Positions 1 through 8,996 of a stretch of 64,000 bases of DNA are shown here, piece after piece. Numbering within the stretch: the stretch's first letter is position 1; each line of letters opens with the position of its first letter. The translations under genes and the position numbers were made by a program. Origin of the DNA: Rodentibacter haemolyticus (GTDB lineage Bacteria > Pseudomonadota > Gammaproteobacteria > Enterobacterales > Pasteurellaceae); assembly GCF_015356115.1 (NCBI RefSeq), contig NZ_CP063056.1, forward strand, positions 1,240,001-1,304,000. The letters are read 5' to 3'. Below the pieces are notes generated by a model, which was not told where the DNA came from, made no database searches, and worked only from the letters and a program-made list of their open reading frames with translations.

Positions 1-15
1 TTAACCGCACTTTTT

Positions 16-1086
16 CTAATAATGCACCACATTTTCAGTTTGCCGAATCCTTTCTAAAATAGGTTTTGCTTCATCGCTCATTAAAAAATCAAAGGTTGTT
101 TGTGGGACTAGCTTTTTGATTAACGCCCAATCATCCGCTTTGATGGCTTGTCGAACCGCAGAGGCGCTGACTGCTTTCCTCTCAATTTCTTTGCGTTCTA
201 CCACTTCGCACGCTATGCCGTATTCCGGCAACTTTTGTAACATCATTTGATTATAAATATTCGTTACGCGGCTAAAAGGTTCATTCCCGACATAACGGCG
301 TTGAATCCCTAGGGCTTGAGCAATACGCACGAAAATCTGTAAATCAATTTCGACATTACTTTTGATAACCGCATCATCATTTTCTTGAAAATAACTTGGG
401 AATGTGGCTTGGCTGATAATATAAGAACCGCTATCATGCAACACAACATTTGATAAATGTGCGATACCCGCTTGAATAAGTTTTTTACGCACCTCATAAG
501 GAAAGAGACTACTGTCTTCACTCAGCATAAAAAGATGCACGAGATCATTTTCCGCAGCCACCTTTTCCACTAAATATTGATGCCCAAGGGTAAACGGATT
601 GCAATTCATCACTAATGCGGCAATTTTTTGTTTTTCAAAAACACCGGAAATTTCAACCGCACTTTTGAGCCGATTTAAGTAATTTTCAAATCCCTTACGT
701 TTGTTTTCCATAAAGACGATTTGATGGGGAATACGAACAATTTCTTGAAAGCCGAGATCATGGAAAAACTTTGCGGATTCACATTTCGTATAAAGAAATA
801 AATGCCCGTTGCCACGTTCCATTTGAATGTTAATCAAATGCGTAACCATTTGATTCATCAAGCCTTCGCCTTGATGATCGTCGGATACCGCCAAACAGCG
901 TAATGTATTACCGAAACAACTTCCTGTTGCGATAATATTGAAATCTTCATCAAACATTGCGGCAATATAATCTAAATGAGGATCACGCCGAATCCCTTCC
1001 CGTTCAAGCAAGGTATCAATTTTTGCAAGGTTTGAAGCATCAGAAAAAGAAACTTTACCAATAGAATAATTCATATCGCTATACAT
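16..1086 (-). CDS. citC: [citrate (pro-3S)-lyase] ligase CitC
   Basis: Predicted to acetylate the prosthetic group of citrate lyase using ATP and acetate, activating the enzyme in anaerobic citrate fermentation. The 356-residue protein has an N-terminal GNAT-like acetyltransferase domain (QGEG around residues 72-75) followed by a nucleotidyltransferase domain with the HxGH-type motif NPFTLGHQ near residues 163-170. Both are typical of CitC. The ATG at 1086 lies inside the end of dtd (8-nt overlap), so translation is probably coupled; a second ATG at 1074 is possible. The gene ends 15 bp from the window edge, so the expected downstream citD/E/F genes cannot be seen. An uptake sequence lies at 4-12. 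Confidence 0.88.
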   Translation of the reverse strand: MYSDMNYSIGKVSFSDASNLAKIDTLLEREGIRRDPHLDYIAAMFDEDFNIIATGSCFGNTLRCLAVSDDHQGEGLMNQMVTHLINIQMERGNGHLFLYTKCESAKFFHDLGFQEIVRIPHQIVFMENKRKGFENYLNRLKSAVEISGVFEKQKIAALVMNCNPFTLGHQYLVEKVAAENDLVHLFMLSEDSSLFPYEVRKKLIQAGIAHLSNVVLHDSGSYIISQATFPSYFQENDDAVIKSNVEIDLQIFVRIAQALGIQRRYVGNEPFSRVTNIYNQMMLQKLPEYGIACEVVERKEIERKAVSASAVRQAIKADDWALIKKLVPQTTFDFLMSDEAKPILERIRQTENVVHY

Positions 1087-1513
1087 TCAACCAAAAAGTA
1101 ACCGGCCCATCGTTTGTAAGACTCACTTGCATATCGGCGGCAAATCGTCCGTTTTCAACCTGAATTTTCTCTGCACATTTTTGTGAAAAATATTCATAAA
1201 GTTCATTTGCCCGCTCCGGTGTTGCCCCTTTAGAAAAGCTTGGGCGCAATCCTTTTTGCGTATCAGCCGCCAAGGTAAACTGTGATACGATTAATAATGC
1301 ACCACCAGCTTGTTGTACATTTAAGTTCATTTTGTCGTTTTCATCGCTAAAAATGCGATAATTGAGCACTTTTTCTGCGAGTTTATCGGCTTTTGAGCGA
1401 TCATCTTCTTTTTCTACGCCAAGTAGCACTAATAAACCTTTACCAATTTGTCCGACCGTTTCCCCTTTCACATCCACTTTGGCTTGTGTAACACGCTGAA
1501 TTAATGCAATCAT
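1079..1513 (-). CDS. dtd: D-aminoacyl-tRNA deacylase Dtd
   Basis: Hydrolyses D-amino acids wrongly attached to tRNA (D-Tyr and others, also Gly-tRNA-Ala). The 144-residue length matches the family. The two active-site motifs are present: SQFTLAAD at residues 77-84 and the Gly-cisPro motif NDGPVTF at 134-140. The start codon overlaps the stop of yihY in an ATGA arrangement at 1510-1513, and its own stop overlaps the citC start, so it belongs to a tightly packed leftward operon. Family identity is secure. Confidence 0.95.
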   Translation of the reverse strand: MIALIQRVTQAKVDVKGETVGQIGKGLLVLLGVEKEDDRSKADKLAEKVLNYRIFSDENDKMNLNVQQAGGALLIVSQFTLAADTQKGLRPSFSKGATPERANELYEYFSQKCAEKIQVENGRFAADMQVSLTNDGPVTFWLNV

Positions 1514-2334
1514 TCCGTTTCCTTATTTATCTGTATTTTTTCCCGTTTCATTTCAGCCAATACCGCCGCTAATTGAGCGCCGAATAACACCACCGTCCAA
1601 CTGAGTTGAATCCATAACAACATAATCGGCAAGGTTGCCATTGCACCATAAATAAGTTGGTAAGACGGAAAAGTCGTGATATACCACGTAAAAGCCTGTT
1701 TTCCTAAAGTAAAAAATACCGCAGCAATCAATGCACCGGCGGCTGAATGTTTAATGCTCACTTTTTTATTCGGCACGACCGTATAAACCAAAGTGAAAAT
1801 AAACCAAGTTGAAAGGAAAGGGACAAAACTCAGCAGTTTTAATCCGAAAGAAAGCGTCTCCGACTGCTCAAACATTGTTTTTACATAAGCGCTTGCCGCA
1901 ATACTTGTACCGATAAGAACAGGCCCAAGCGTTAAAATCAGCCAGTAAATCGCAAAAGAAGTAAAAATCGGGCGAACTCCGGTGTCCTGCCAAATACCGT
2001 TAAGCGTGCGATCAATCGAATTAATCAACATTAATGCCACTGCAATCAGGCTGATTACTCCCACCGCGCTCATTTGCTTGGAATTATTTACAAATTCATC
2101 AATATATTGCCCCACGACATCACCGGCGGAAGGTGCAAAATTGGTGAAAATAAAGGCTTTTAACTCCCCCGTTACTTCATTAAAGACCGGAAAAGCAGAG
2201 AAAATGGAAAACACCACCATAATGAGAGGAACGATAGCAAGCATTGTGCTATAAGTCAGTGAACCCGCCGCCTGTGTCAGTTTATTTTCATTAAAGCGCA
2301 GCCAAAAGCGTTGTAAAAAGTCCAAAATTGTCAT
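1510..2334 (-). CDS. yihY: YihY/UPF0761 family inner membrane protein
   Basis: Integral membrane protein of the YihY/virulence factor BrkB family (once mislabelled RNase BN); its molecular role is not established. About 274 residues with roughly six hydrophobic segments and the conserved N-terminal stretch around NKLTQAAGSLTYS. A longer reading from 2352 exists, but the ATG at 2334 makes an ATGA overlap with the stop of the upstream ychJ gene and matches the usual family start, so I chose it. Its stop in turn overlaps the dtd start. Confidence 0.88.
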   Translation of the reverse strand: MTILDFLQRFWLRFNENKLTQAAGSLTYSTMLAIVPLIMVVFSIFSAFPVFNEVTGELKAFIFTNFAPSAGDVVGQYIDEFVNNSKQMSAVGVISLIAVALMLINSIDRTLNGIWQDTGVRPIFTSFAIYWLILTLGPVLIGTSIAASAYVKTMFEQSETLSFGLKLLSFVPFLSTWFIFTLVYTVVPNKKVSIKHSAAGALIAAVFFTLGKQAFTWYITTFPSYQLIYGAMATLPIMLLWIQLSWTVVLFGAQLAAVLAEMKREKIQINKETE

Positions 2335-2804
2335 AGCCACGCTCCACAACAATGTTTAAATTTCTTATCGGAACCACACAGGCAAGGCTGTTTCATTGTC
2401 GGCAACGGTACGGTCGGATCGATAAAATACCAACGCCCGTTAATCTTCACAAAAATTGACCGCTCTTGATGTGATTGCGCGCCTTCTTCCCCTCGAAAAA
2501 GTGCGTTAAATTCCACCGCACTTTGAATTTTGGTTAAGGTTTCCGTTTTAAGAATTTGCAAACCCAACCAGTCGGTTGTTTCTGCCCATTCTCTCAAAAG
2601 CGGGACATCCAGTAACGATTGCTGAGCCGGCACCGAGGTTTCAACAATATAAGCAATATTTTTCAATACATAAGCCGAATAACGCGAACGCATAAGCTGT
2701 TCGGCAGTTTCAGGAAAAGCTTGGTGTGAATGAAATACGCCACAGCAATCTTCATAATTTCGATCGGATTGACAGGGGCAAAGTGCGGTTGTTTTATCAG
2801 TCAT
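2331..2804 (-). CDS. ychJ: YchJ-like UPF0225 protein with two SEC-C motifs
   Basis: A 157-residue protein with a cysteine-rich SEC-C-like motif at each end: CPCQSDRNYEDCC near residues 9-21 and PCLCGSDKKFKHCC near 140-153. These are the zinc-binding motifs also found at the C-terminus of SecA. The middle carries the NTF2-like YchJ domain. Function is unknown. The gene overlaps the end of yiiM by 8 nt and the start of yihY by 4 nt. An uptake sequence at 2781-2789 lies within the coding region near the start. Confidence 0.88.
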   Translation of the reverse strand: MTDKTTALCPCQSDRNYEDCCGVFHSHQAFPETAEQLMRSRYSAYVLKNIAYIVETSVPAQQSLLDVPLLREWAETTDWLGLQILKTETLTKIQSAVEFNALFRGEEGAQSHQERSIFVKINGRWYFIDPTVPLPTMKQPCLCGSDKKFKHCCGAWL

Positions 2805-3465
2805 TTTGGAATTTAACTTTACTTAATTGAGAACGAAGCGAACGTTTAAAAGCCTCCGCTAATTCGTTAATAGCAAGGGCTTGCTCAAGTTCTTCCGCTG
2901 TCGGAGACGCGGACAATAAACGATTTAACACTCGAATGGTAAATTGCGGATAAGTGCGACTTTGCAAAATTAATTCATCACCTTGTGTTATTTCACCTTC
3001 TTCAATCACACGCACATACCAGCCCGTCCAACCGGAAGAATAAACGACTTTCTGCGCTTCTTTATTGTTAGTATTTTTAGATAAACGCTCGCAAGGTTTA
3101 CGCGGTTGTGAAACTTCCAACACCGCAGAACCGATTTTGAAGCGATCCCCCACACAAATAGAATCTTCATCAAACCCGGAAACCACAAAATTTTCACCAT
3201 ATACGGCGGTACCGGTGTAAGAAAAATTTTCGCCCAATAAATGATTCAATGCAGAAAATGAGACATCGGACATAAAAAATAATGCCTTATCCACACCGCC
3301 ATGATGTTTTTTTAAACCGACATCATTGCCTTGTGCCCCGAGCATATGGATTTTTGCCGATGCCACCGGTTGTTTGCGAATCGCACTTTCATAGGTTGTA
3401 CCATCATCAAATGTGATTTGCTCAACCTGCCCGATTTTAATCACTAAAATCTCTGCCTTTGACAT
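2797..3465 (-). CDS. yiiM: MOSC domain protein YiiM
   Basis: MOSC-domain protein related to E. coli YiiM, which takes part in molybdenum-cofactor-dependent detoxification of N-hydroxylated base analogues such as 6-hydroxylaminopurine. The conserved MOSC cysteine is in QPRKPCERLSKN. The ATG at 3465 is preceded by GAGGGG at good spacing and gives 222 residues, the length of E. coli YiiM; a longer frame to 3513 lacks support. First gene of the leftward yiiM-ychJ-yihY-dtd-citC run. Confidence 0.88.
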   Translation of the reverse strand: MSKAEILVIKIGQVEQITFDDGTTYESAIRKQPVASAKIHMLGAQGNDVGLKKHHGGVDKALFFMSDVSFSALNHLLGENFSYTGTAVYGENFVVSGFDEDSICVGDRFKIGSAVLEVSQPRKPCERLSKNTNNKEAQKVVYSSGWTGWYVRVIEEGEITQGDELILQSRTYPQFTIRVLNRLLSASPTAEELEQALAINELAEAFKRSLRSQLSKVKFQND

Positions 3466-3584
3466 AGCTTTTCCCCTCTTAATAAAACATACGAAATTAT
3501 ACCGTAAAATCACTTAAATTTTGACCGCACTTTATTTTTTCCTTATCATCTTACCCATAAACATCACAATGCAAAGGAACTTTT

Positions 3585-5084
3585 ATGCAATATGAGCTAG
3601 CCCGCACAGAACGAGGAGAAATCCTTGGTATTACCGCTAAAATGGCAAATCGCCACGGATTGATCGCAGGCGCAACCGGCACGGGGAAAACCGTTACCTT
3701 ACGAAAAATAGCAGAAGCTTTTAGCGATGACGGCGTACCTGTTTTTTTAGCGGATGTAAAAGGTGATCTTTCCGGTTTGGTTAAACAGGGTCAATTTAGC
3801 GGCAAAATTGCAGAACGTATTGAACAATTTGAATTAGGCAATGAAAGCTACTTGAATAATTACCCTGTTTCATTTTGGGATGTGTTCGGTGAAACAGGCA
3901 TTCCGTTGCGCACAACCATTTCCGAAATGGGGCCGCTGTTACTCTCTCGTTTATTAAATTTAAATGCGACCCAAGAGGGCTTGTTAAATTTGGTTTTCCG
4001 TGTTGCAGACGACAAAGGTTTATTGCTTATTGATTTAAAAGATCTGCGCGCAATGCTGAAATATGTAGCGGAGAACGCTAAAACCTTCCAACTGGAATAT
4101 GGCAATGTATCGGCGGCGAGTGTGGGAGCTATTCAGCGTGCGCTACTCACCCTTGAAAATGAAGGCGCAACAAATTTATTCGGTGAACCGGCACTTAATC
4201 TTGAAGATTGGTTGCAAACCCGTGATGGAAAAGGTGTTATCAATGTACTAAATTCAGAAAGATTAATTAATTCACCAAGAATATATAGCGCATTTTTACT
4301 GTGGTTAATGTCTGAACTTTTTGAACAATTACCGGAAGTAGGTGATCCGGATAAACCCAAATTCGTGATGTTCTTTGACGAAGCCCATTTATTATTTGAT
4401 GGCGCACCGGCAGTATTGGTTGAAAAAGTGGAACAAGTCGTACGCTTAATTCGTTCTAAAGGGGTAGGCATTTATTTCGTTACCCAAAATCCATTGGATT
4501 TACCGGATACGGTTTTAGGGCAATTAGGTAATCGTGTACAACACGCCCTACGCGCTTTCACACCACGCGACCAAAAAGCGGTAAAATCGGCAGCGGAAAC
4601 TTTCCGCGCCAATCCAAATGTGAATGTTGTCGAAAGCATTTCCACACTCGGTGTAGGGCAAGCATTGGTTTCATTCTTAGATGAAAAAGGGATGCCGACT
4701 CCGGTGGAAATCGCTTATATTTATCCGCCGAAAAGCCAACTTGCTCCACTTAACACGGAAGAACGCACCGCTTGGGTGAAAGATGATGAGCTTTATTCGT
4801 TCTATAAAGACTATATAGATAACGAATCCGCCTTTGAAATATTAAATAGCCAAGCGGATCTTACTGCGGTTCAACAAAAACAAGCGGAACAGGCTCAAGA
4901 AGAACAAGAAAACGGTATCTTAGGTAGCCTCAGCCGTATGCTCTTCGGAGCAAAAAAACGAGGCGAGAAACTCAGCCCGACCGAACAAATCGTTAATAGC
5001 GTGGCAAAATCCGTTGGACGCAATATCCGTAATGAGGTCACAAAACAAATTATGCGTAGTGTTTTAGGCGTATTAAAGAAATAA
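3585..5084 (+). CDS. yjgR: YjgR/DUF853 family HerA-like ATPase
   Basis: A 499-residue P-loop ATPase of the helicase HerA-like/DUF853 family; E. coli YjgR is 500 residues and its role is unsettled. Walker A GATGTGKT is at residues 29-36 and Walker B with a DEAH sequence (FFDEAH) near 267-272. The C-terminal tail is charged and predicted helical. A ribosome binding site AAGGAA precedes the ATG. It is divergent from yiiM, with a 119-bp gap holding one uptake sequence. Confidence 0.9.
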   Translation: MQYELARTERGEILGITAKMANRHGLIAGATGTGKTVTLRKIAEAFSDDGVPVFLADVKGDLSGLVKQGQFSGKIAERIEQFELGNESYLNNYPVSFWDVFGETGIPLRTTISEMGPLLLSRLLNLNATQEGLLNLVFRVADDKGLLLIDLKDLRAMLKYVAENAKTFQLEYGNVSAASVGAIQRALLTLENEGATNLFGEPALNLEDWLQTRDGKGVINVLNSERLINSPRIYSAFLLWLMSELFEQLPEVGDPDKPKFVMFFDEAHLLFDGAPAVLVEKVEQVVRLIRSKGVGIYFVTQNPLDLPDTVLGQLGNRVQHALRAFTPRDQKAVKSAAETFRANPNVNVVESISTLGVGQALVSFLDEKGMPTPVEIAYIYPPKSQLAPLNTEERTAWVKDDELYSFYKDYIDNESAFEILNSQADLTAVQQKQAEQAQEEQENGILGSLSRMLFGAKKRGEKLSPTEQIVNSVAKSVGRNIRNEVTKQIMRSVLGVLKK

Positions 5085-5129
5085 CAAAAAAGTGCGGTCA
5101 TTTTTACCGCTATTTATAAGGAGAAAACT

Positions 5130-5888
5130 ATGTCAGATGTCTTTCACTTAAACTTAACCAAAGCACAATTAAAAGGTGCAACGCTTGCCATTATCCCAGG
5201 AGATCCGGCACGTACCGAACGCATTGCCAAACATCTGGATAACCCGGAGTTTCTTGCCAGTACCCGAGAATTCACCTCTTGGCTTGGTTATCTGAACGGT
5301 CAACCTCTTGTGGTTTGTTCCACCGGTATTGGTGGTCCTTCAACTTCCATTTGCGTGGAAGAATTAGCACAACTTGGCGTGCGTACATTCTTACGTATCG
5401 GCACAACAGGGGCAATTCAGCCTCATATTAACGTCGGTGATATTCTTATCACCACAGGGGCTGTACGTTTAGACGGAGCAAGCTTACATTTCGCCCCGCT
5501 TGAATATCCTGCCGTGGCAGATTTTGAATGTGTCACCGCGTTATTCAGTGCCTCAAAAGAAAAAGGCATTAAACCTTTAGTGGGAATTACCGCCTCATCG
5601 GACACCTTCTATCCGGGTCAAGAACGTTACGATACTTACAGCGGTAAGGTTTATCGCACTTATCAAGGTTCACTCAAACAATGGCAAGATCTTAATGTAA
5701 TGAATTACGAAATGGAAGCGGCGACATTATTCACCATGTGCAATGCTTTGGGTCTGCGCGGTGGTATGGTTGCCGGCGTAATCGTAAACCGCACCCAACA
5801 AGAAATCCCAAACGAAGCCACAATCAAAGGCACTGAAGAAAAAGCAATTTCAGTCGTGGTTGAAGCGGCAAGAAAATTATTAGCTTAA
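5130..5888 (+). CDS. udp: Uridine phosphorylase
   Basis: Catalyses phosphorolysis of uridine to uracil and ribose-1-phosphate in pyrimidine salvage. The 252-residue protein has the nucleoside phosphorylase signatures: the phosphate-binding GDPAR near residues 26-30 and GTTGAIQ near 93-99. E. coli Udp is 253 residues. AAGGAG lies 7 nt before the ATG. The gap from yjgR is only 45 bp and contains one uptake sequence; a strong terminator follows. Confidence 0.96.
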   Translation: MSDVFHLNLTKAQLKGATLAIIPGDPARTERIAKHLDNPEFLASTREFTSWLGYLNGQPLVVCSTGIGGPSTSICVEELAQLGVRTFLRIGTTGAIQPHINVGDILITTGAVRLDGASLHFAPLEYPAVADFECVTALFSASKEKGIKPLVGITASSDTFYPGQERYDTYSGKVYRTYQGSLKQWQDLNVMNYEMEAATLFTMCNALGLRGGMVAGVIVNRTQQEIPNEATIKGTEEKAISVVVEAARKLLA

Positions 5889-5893
5889 TGAGT

Positions 5894-5926
5894 AAAGGCG
5901 TTTTTGAAAAATCAAAAACGCCTTTT
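5894..5926 (+). terminator. Rho-independent terminator after udp
   Basis: Fourteen-base arms (AAAGGCGTTTTTGA and its complement) around a four-base AAAA loop, ending in a T run. It starts 5 bp after the udp stop codon and separates udp from recA. Confidence 0.9.
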
Positions 5927-6013
5927 AGCTAAAGCATAATTTCTGCATTCCACTTTTTCCCCTCTATATTTACGATCAGGCTCACATTTTTATCACAAAG
6001 ATAAAAAATTCAC

Positions 6014-6042
6014 TTGATACTGTATATCAATACAGATACAAT
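6014..6042 (+). promoter_or_regulatory. recA promoter with LexA (SOS) box
   Basis: A -35 element TTGATA (6014-6019) and -10 element TACAAT (6037-6042) are separated by exactly 17 bp. The spacer holds a textbook SOS box CTGTATATCAATACAG (6020-6035), matching CTG-N10-CAG with CTGT/ACAG half-sites. LexA bound here would block RNA polymerase. Confidence 0.95.
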
Positions 6043-6076
6043 CTACGCAAATTTGATAACGCAAAAAGGTTAAAAA

Positions 6077-7135
6077 ATGGCAACTCAAGAAGAAAAACAA
6101 AAAGCACTTGCTGCGGCATTAGGGCAAATTGAAAAACAATTTGGTAAAGGCTCCATTATGAAATTGGGAGACACCAAAACGCTTGATGTTGAATCAATCT
6201 CAACAGGATCAATCGGTTTGGATGTCGCATTAGGTATCGGCGGTTTACCAATGGGGCGCATCGTTGAGATTTTCGGACCGGAATCTTCCGGGAAAACCAC
6301 ACTAACCCTCTCCGTTATCGCTCAAGCACAAAAAGCAGGAAAAACCTGTGCCTTTATTGACGCCGAACACGCACTAGATCCTATTTATGCGGCTAAACTT
6401 GGGGTTGATGTAAAAGAATTACTGGTTTCTCAGCCGGACAATGGTGAACAAGCGCTTGAAATCTGTGATGCTCTTGTTCGCTCCGGTGCGGTTGATGTCG
6501 TTATTGTGGACTCCGTTGCCGCACTTACACCAAAAGCGGAAATTGAAGGCGATATGGGTGATTCCCATATGGGTTTGCAAGCCCGCTTAATGTCTCAAGC
6601 GTTACGTAAATTAACCGGTCAAATTAAAAATGCCAACTGTTTGGTAATCTTTATCAACCAAATTCGTATGAAAATCGGGGTAATGTTCGGCAATCCGGAA
6701 ACAACAACCGGCGGTAATGCACTTAAATTCTACTCATCTGTTCGCTTAGACATTCGTCGCACAGGCTCAGTAAAAGACGGTGATGAAATTATCGGTAATG
6801 AAACAAAAGTAAAAGTGGTAAAAAACAAACTTGCCGCACCATTCCGCCAAGTAGATTTCCAAATTCTTTATGGAGAAGGAATTTCAAAAGCCGGTGAATT
6901 GATTGAACTCGGTGTAAAACATAAACTTGTCGATAAATCAGGTGCTTGGTACGCTTACAATGGTGAGAAAATCGGTCAAGGTAAAGCCAATGCAATGAAA
7001 TGGTTACACGAAAATCCGGAAAAAGCGGGAGAGTTGGAATCTAAACTCCGCGCCGAATTAGTTGCGAATCCTGAACAATCGCTTATGGCGGATATTGAAC
7101 AAGCCGAAGAGAATTCTTCAGACGAGTTAGAATAG
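6077..7135 (+). CDS. recA: Recombinase RecA
   Basis: DNA strand-exchange protein and SOS co-protease; in this family it is also needed to integrate DNA taken up by natural transformation. The 352-residue protein has Walker A GPESSGKTT at residues 67-75, the expected core, and an acidic C-terminal tail. The start follows AAAAAGG. It is LexA-controlled through the adjacent SOS box and followed by recX. Confidence 0.99.
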   Translation: MATQEEKQKALAAALGQIEKQFGKGSIMKLGDTKTLDVESISTGSIGLDVALGIGGLPMGRIVEIFGPESSGKTTLTLSVIAQAQKAGKTCAFIDAEHALDPIYAAKLGVDVKELLVSQPDNGEQALEICDALVRSGAVDVVIVDSVAALTPKAEIEGDMGDSHMGLQARLMSQALRKLTGQIKNANCLVIFINQIRMKIGVMFGNPETTTGGNALKFYSSVRLDIRRTGSVKDGDEIIGNETKVKVVKNKLAAPFRQVDFQILYGEGISKAGELIELGVKHKLVDKSGAWYAYNGEKIGQGKANAMKWLHENPEKAGELESKLRAELVANPEQSLMADIEQAEENSSDELE

Positions 7136-7150
7136 TCTTTAACCTTGATC

Positions 7151-7191
7151 AAGTGCGGTCAAATTTCTCGTTAAATTTTGACCGCACTTTT
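7151..7191 (+). terminator. Uptake-sequence dyad terminator between recA and recX
   Basis: Two inverted uptake sequences (AAGTGCGGTC at 7151 and GACCGCACTT ending at 7189) form a stem of at least 13 bp followed by Ts. It lies just after recA and just before the recX start, so it would reduce but may not abolish read-through into recX. Confidence 0.8.
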
Positions 7192-7192
7192 T

Positions 7193-7654
7193 ATGGAAAA
7201 AACAATGGCTTTAAATTATGTCATGAATTTGCTGGCACGCCGTGAATACAGTGAATTTGAACTCCGCAACAAAATGCAGGAAAAAAACTTTTCCGAACAG
7301 GAGATCGAAAACGTCTTAGCTTATTGTCAGCAAAAAAACTGGCAAAATGATAAACGTTTTACAGAAAACTATATTAACGCCCGTTCCCAACGAGGATATG
7401 GCATTAATCGAATTAAACAAGAACTTCGCCAATTAAAAGGCATAGCCACGGATGTTATTGAGGAAACCCTTTCTGAAACGGATATAGATTGGGAATCTGT
7501 TGTTCTTACGACATTAAGCAAAAAATTTCCGAATTACACTGAAAAGCAAACACTAAAAAATAAGCAAAAGATTTGGCAATATATGCTTTCTCATGGTTTT
7601 TCCGGTGAAGAATTTTCTGATTTTATCGGCACAGCTCCGGAAGATGATTTTTAA
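7193..7654 (+). CDS. recX: Regulatory protein RecX
   Basis: Small helical modulator of RecA filament growth. About 153 residues, with the tandem three-helix repeats typical of RecX (for example NLLARREYSEFELRNKM near the start). Start codons at 7193 and 7205 are both possible; the Haemophilus homologue, as I recall it, begins a few residues before ALNYV, which favours 7193. A TTG reading from 7178 would begin inside the terminator stem and is unlikely. It ends 1 bp from the convergent crcB. Confidence 0.9.
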   Translation: MEKTMALNYVMNLLARREYSEFELRNKMQEKNFSEQEIENVLAYCQQKNWQNDKRFTENYINARSQRGYGINRIKQELRQLKGIATDVIEETLSETDIDWESVVLTTLSKKFPNYTEKQTLKNKQKIWQYMLSHGFSGEEFSDFIGTAPEDDF

Positions 7655-7655
7655 C

Positions 7656-8039
7656 CTAAAATTTAATGAGTAATTTGCACAATAAAATACCCAAAGCTGT
7701 ACAAATCAATCCTCCTAGCAAATGGGTAGAAATAACGGCAATACCATTAAACCATTTATCAGATATAAGTTGCTCGATCACCTCACCTGAAAAAGAGGAA
7801 AAAGTCGTAAATGACCCAAGAAATCCGGTAACAATAAATAATTTCCACAAAGGATTAATCTGTGGGTATTGCCAAAATATCGTGATAAATACCCCCATCA
7901 AAAAACATCCTGTCAAATTGGCTAACAATGTACCGAAGGCGATGGTGGAAAAGAGAGAATTAAGCCATTGACTTAATCCCCATCTCCCTAATGCGCCAAG
8001 AACTGCCCCACTCCCTACACATAATAATGACTGCAACAT
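7656..8039 (-). CDS. crcB: Fluoride channel CrcB/Fluc
   Basis: A 127-residue, four-helix inner membrane protein that exports fluoride as a dual-topology dimer. Family signatures are visible: GALGRW near the N-terminus, the conserved Asn in GTLLANLTGCF, and the Phe-box segment GFLGSFTTFSSFS. Its ATG overlaps the stop of the upstream yigL-like gene by one base (TAATG), so expression is probably coupled. No fluoride riboswitch is apparent. Confidence 0.93.
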   Translation of the reverse strand: MLQSLLCVGSGAVLGALGRWGLSQWLNSLFSTIAFGTLLANLTGCFLMGVFITIFWQYPQINPLWKLFIVTGFLGSFTTFSSFSGEVIEQLISDKWFNGIAVISTHLLGGLICTALGILLCKLLIKF

Positions 8040-8857
8040 TATTTTATTCCAAAAATATCTCTAAGATATTGTGCGACAGCTTCATCTTTATTTGAACCGA
8101 TTTGTTCAAGTGATGGGCAGGCTTGTTTTAAACGAATATCAGCATTCTCCATTACACAACCTTTCCCCACATTCGTTAACATTTCCACATCGTTCATTCC
8201 ATCACCAAAAGCAATGCAATTTTCTAAATCATAATCTCGTTGGGCTAACACATATTTTAAAGCACTACCTTTAGAAACATCTTTATTCATAACCTCTAAG
8301 CACGTTAATGCGGAATAAACTATCGTTGTTCTATCGCCAAAATGTTCACGTAAATATCGCTCAACACCCACTAAATCTTCCGGTGTTTTACCAATAAAGA
8401 AGAGTTTTTCTACTGCACGCGCATGATGCTGAGAAAAATCAACCACTTCGTACATAAAATTAGAGTCTTGGTGAAATTCTTTTAGAATCGGCACATCCCT
8501 ATTAATAAACCAACCTTCATCATGATAAGTATTTAAACAAACCCTATTCTCATCAAAGGGGGTTTTATACAATTCAAATACAACATCTTCCGGCAAACTG
8601 TTGCTATAAATAAGGTTTCCCTCCAGATCTCTGGCTCTTGCCCCGTTTGATGTGATCATTACAGCACGTTCCGCACCTATTTTTCCTAGAATAGAAGAAA
8701 CGTCCGTGTGATTTCTTCCTGTTGCAAGAATAATGTCAATTCCCAACTGCTCTAACTTATTTAAAGTATCAATAGTAAAGTTTCCAATCATATGGTTGGT
8801 GTTTAATAATGTACCGTCAAGATCCGAGACAACTGCTCGAAAGGGTTGTTTTAACAT
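8039..8857 (-). CDS. yigL: Cof-type HAD phosphatase, YigL-like
   Basis: A 272-residue haloacid dehalogenase phosphatase (Cof, type IIB cap). Motif I SDLDGT lies near residues 11-16 and the C-terminal motif FGDGMNDVEML near 219-229. Along its length it resembles E. coli YigL, a phosphatase active on pyridoxal phosphate and sugar phosphates (for example TSNGAR, STLTCLEVM-like and SKGSAL segments). The start at 8857 follows AGAGGA; a longer frame to 8923 has no such site. Substrate is inferred only. Confidence 0.85.
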   Translation of the reverse strand: MLKQPFRAVVSDLDGTLLNTNHMIGNFTIDTLNKLEQLGIDIILATGRNHTDVSSILGKIGAERAVMITSNGARARDLEGNLIYSNSLPEDVVFELYKTPFDENRVCLNTYHDEGWFINRDVPILKEFHQDSNFMYEVVDFSQHHARAVEKLFFIGKTPEDLVGVERYLREHFGDRTTIVYSALTCLEVMNKDVSKGSALKYVLAQRDYDLENCIAFGDGMNDVEMLTNVGKGCVMENADIRLKQACPSLEQIGSNKDEAVAQYLRDIFGIK

Positions 8858-8944
8858 AGAAAATCCTCTGAAACATTTCTGTACCATAGAAAACGACAGC
8901 ACCTTTTGATTAAATTCAAGCACTAGTCATTATCAAATAGACAA

Positions 8945-8968
8945 AAGGCAGATCCTCCGATCTGCCTT
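8945..8968 (-). terminator. Terminator after tuf
   Basis: A compact hairpin, AAGGCAGATC and its complement around a four-base loop, followed by TTTTGT on the minus strand. It lies about 30 bp after the tuf stop codon and closes the str operon. Confidence 0.88.
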
Positions 8969-8996
8969 CTTATTTAATCACTTATCATCAAATTCA

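Noticed and set aside
7178..7192. TTG start for recX at 7178
   Set aside because: The codon is in the right arm of the terminator stem and no ribosome binding site precedes it.
7656..8039. Fluoride riboswitch upstream of crcB
   Set aside because: crcB overlaps the preceding gene and has no leader; nothing like the riboswitch precedes that gene either.
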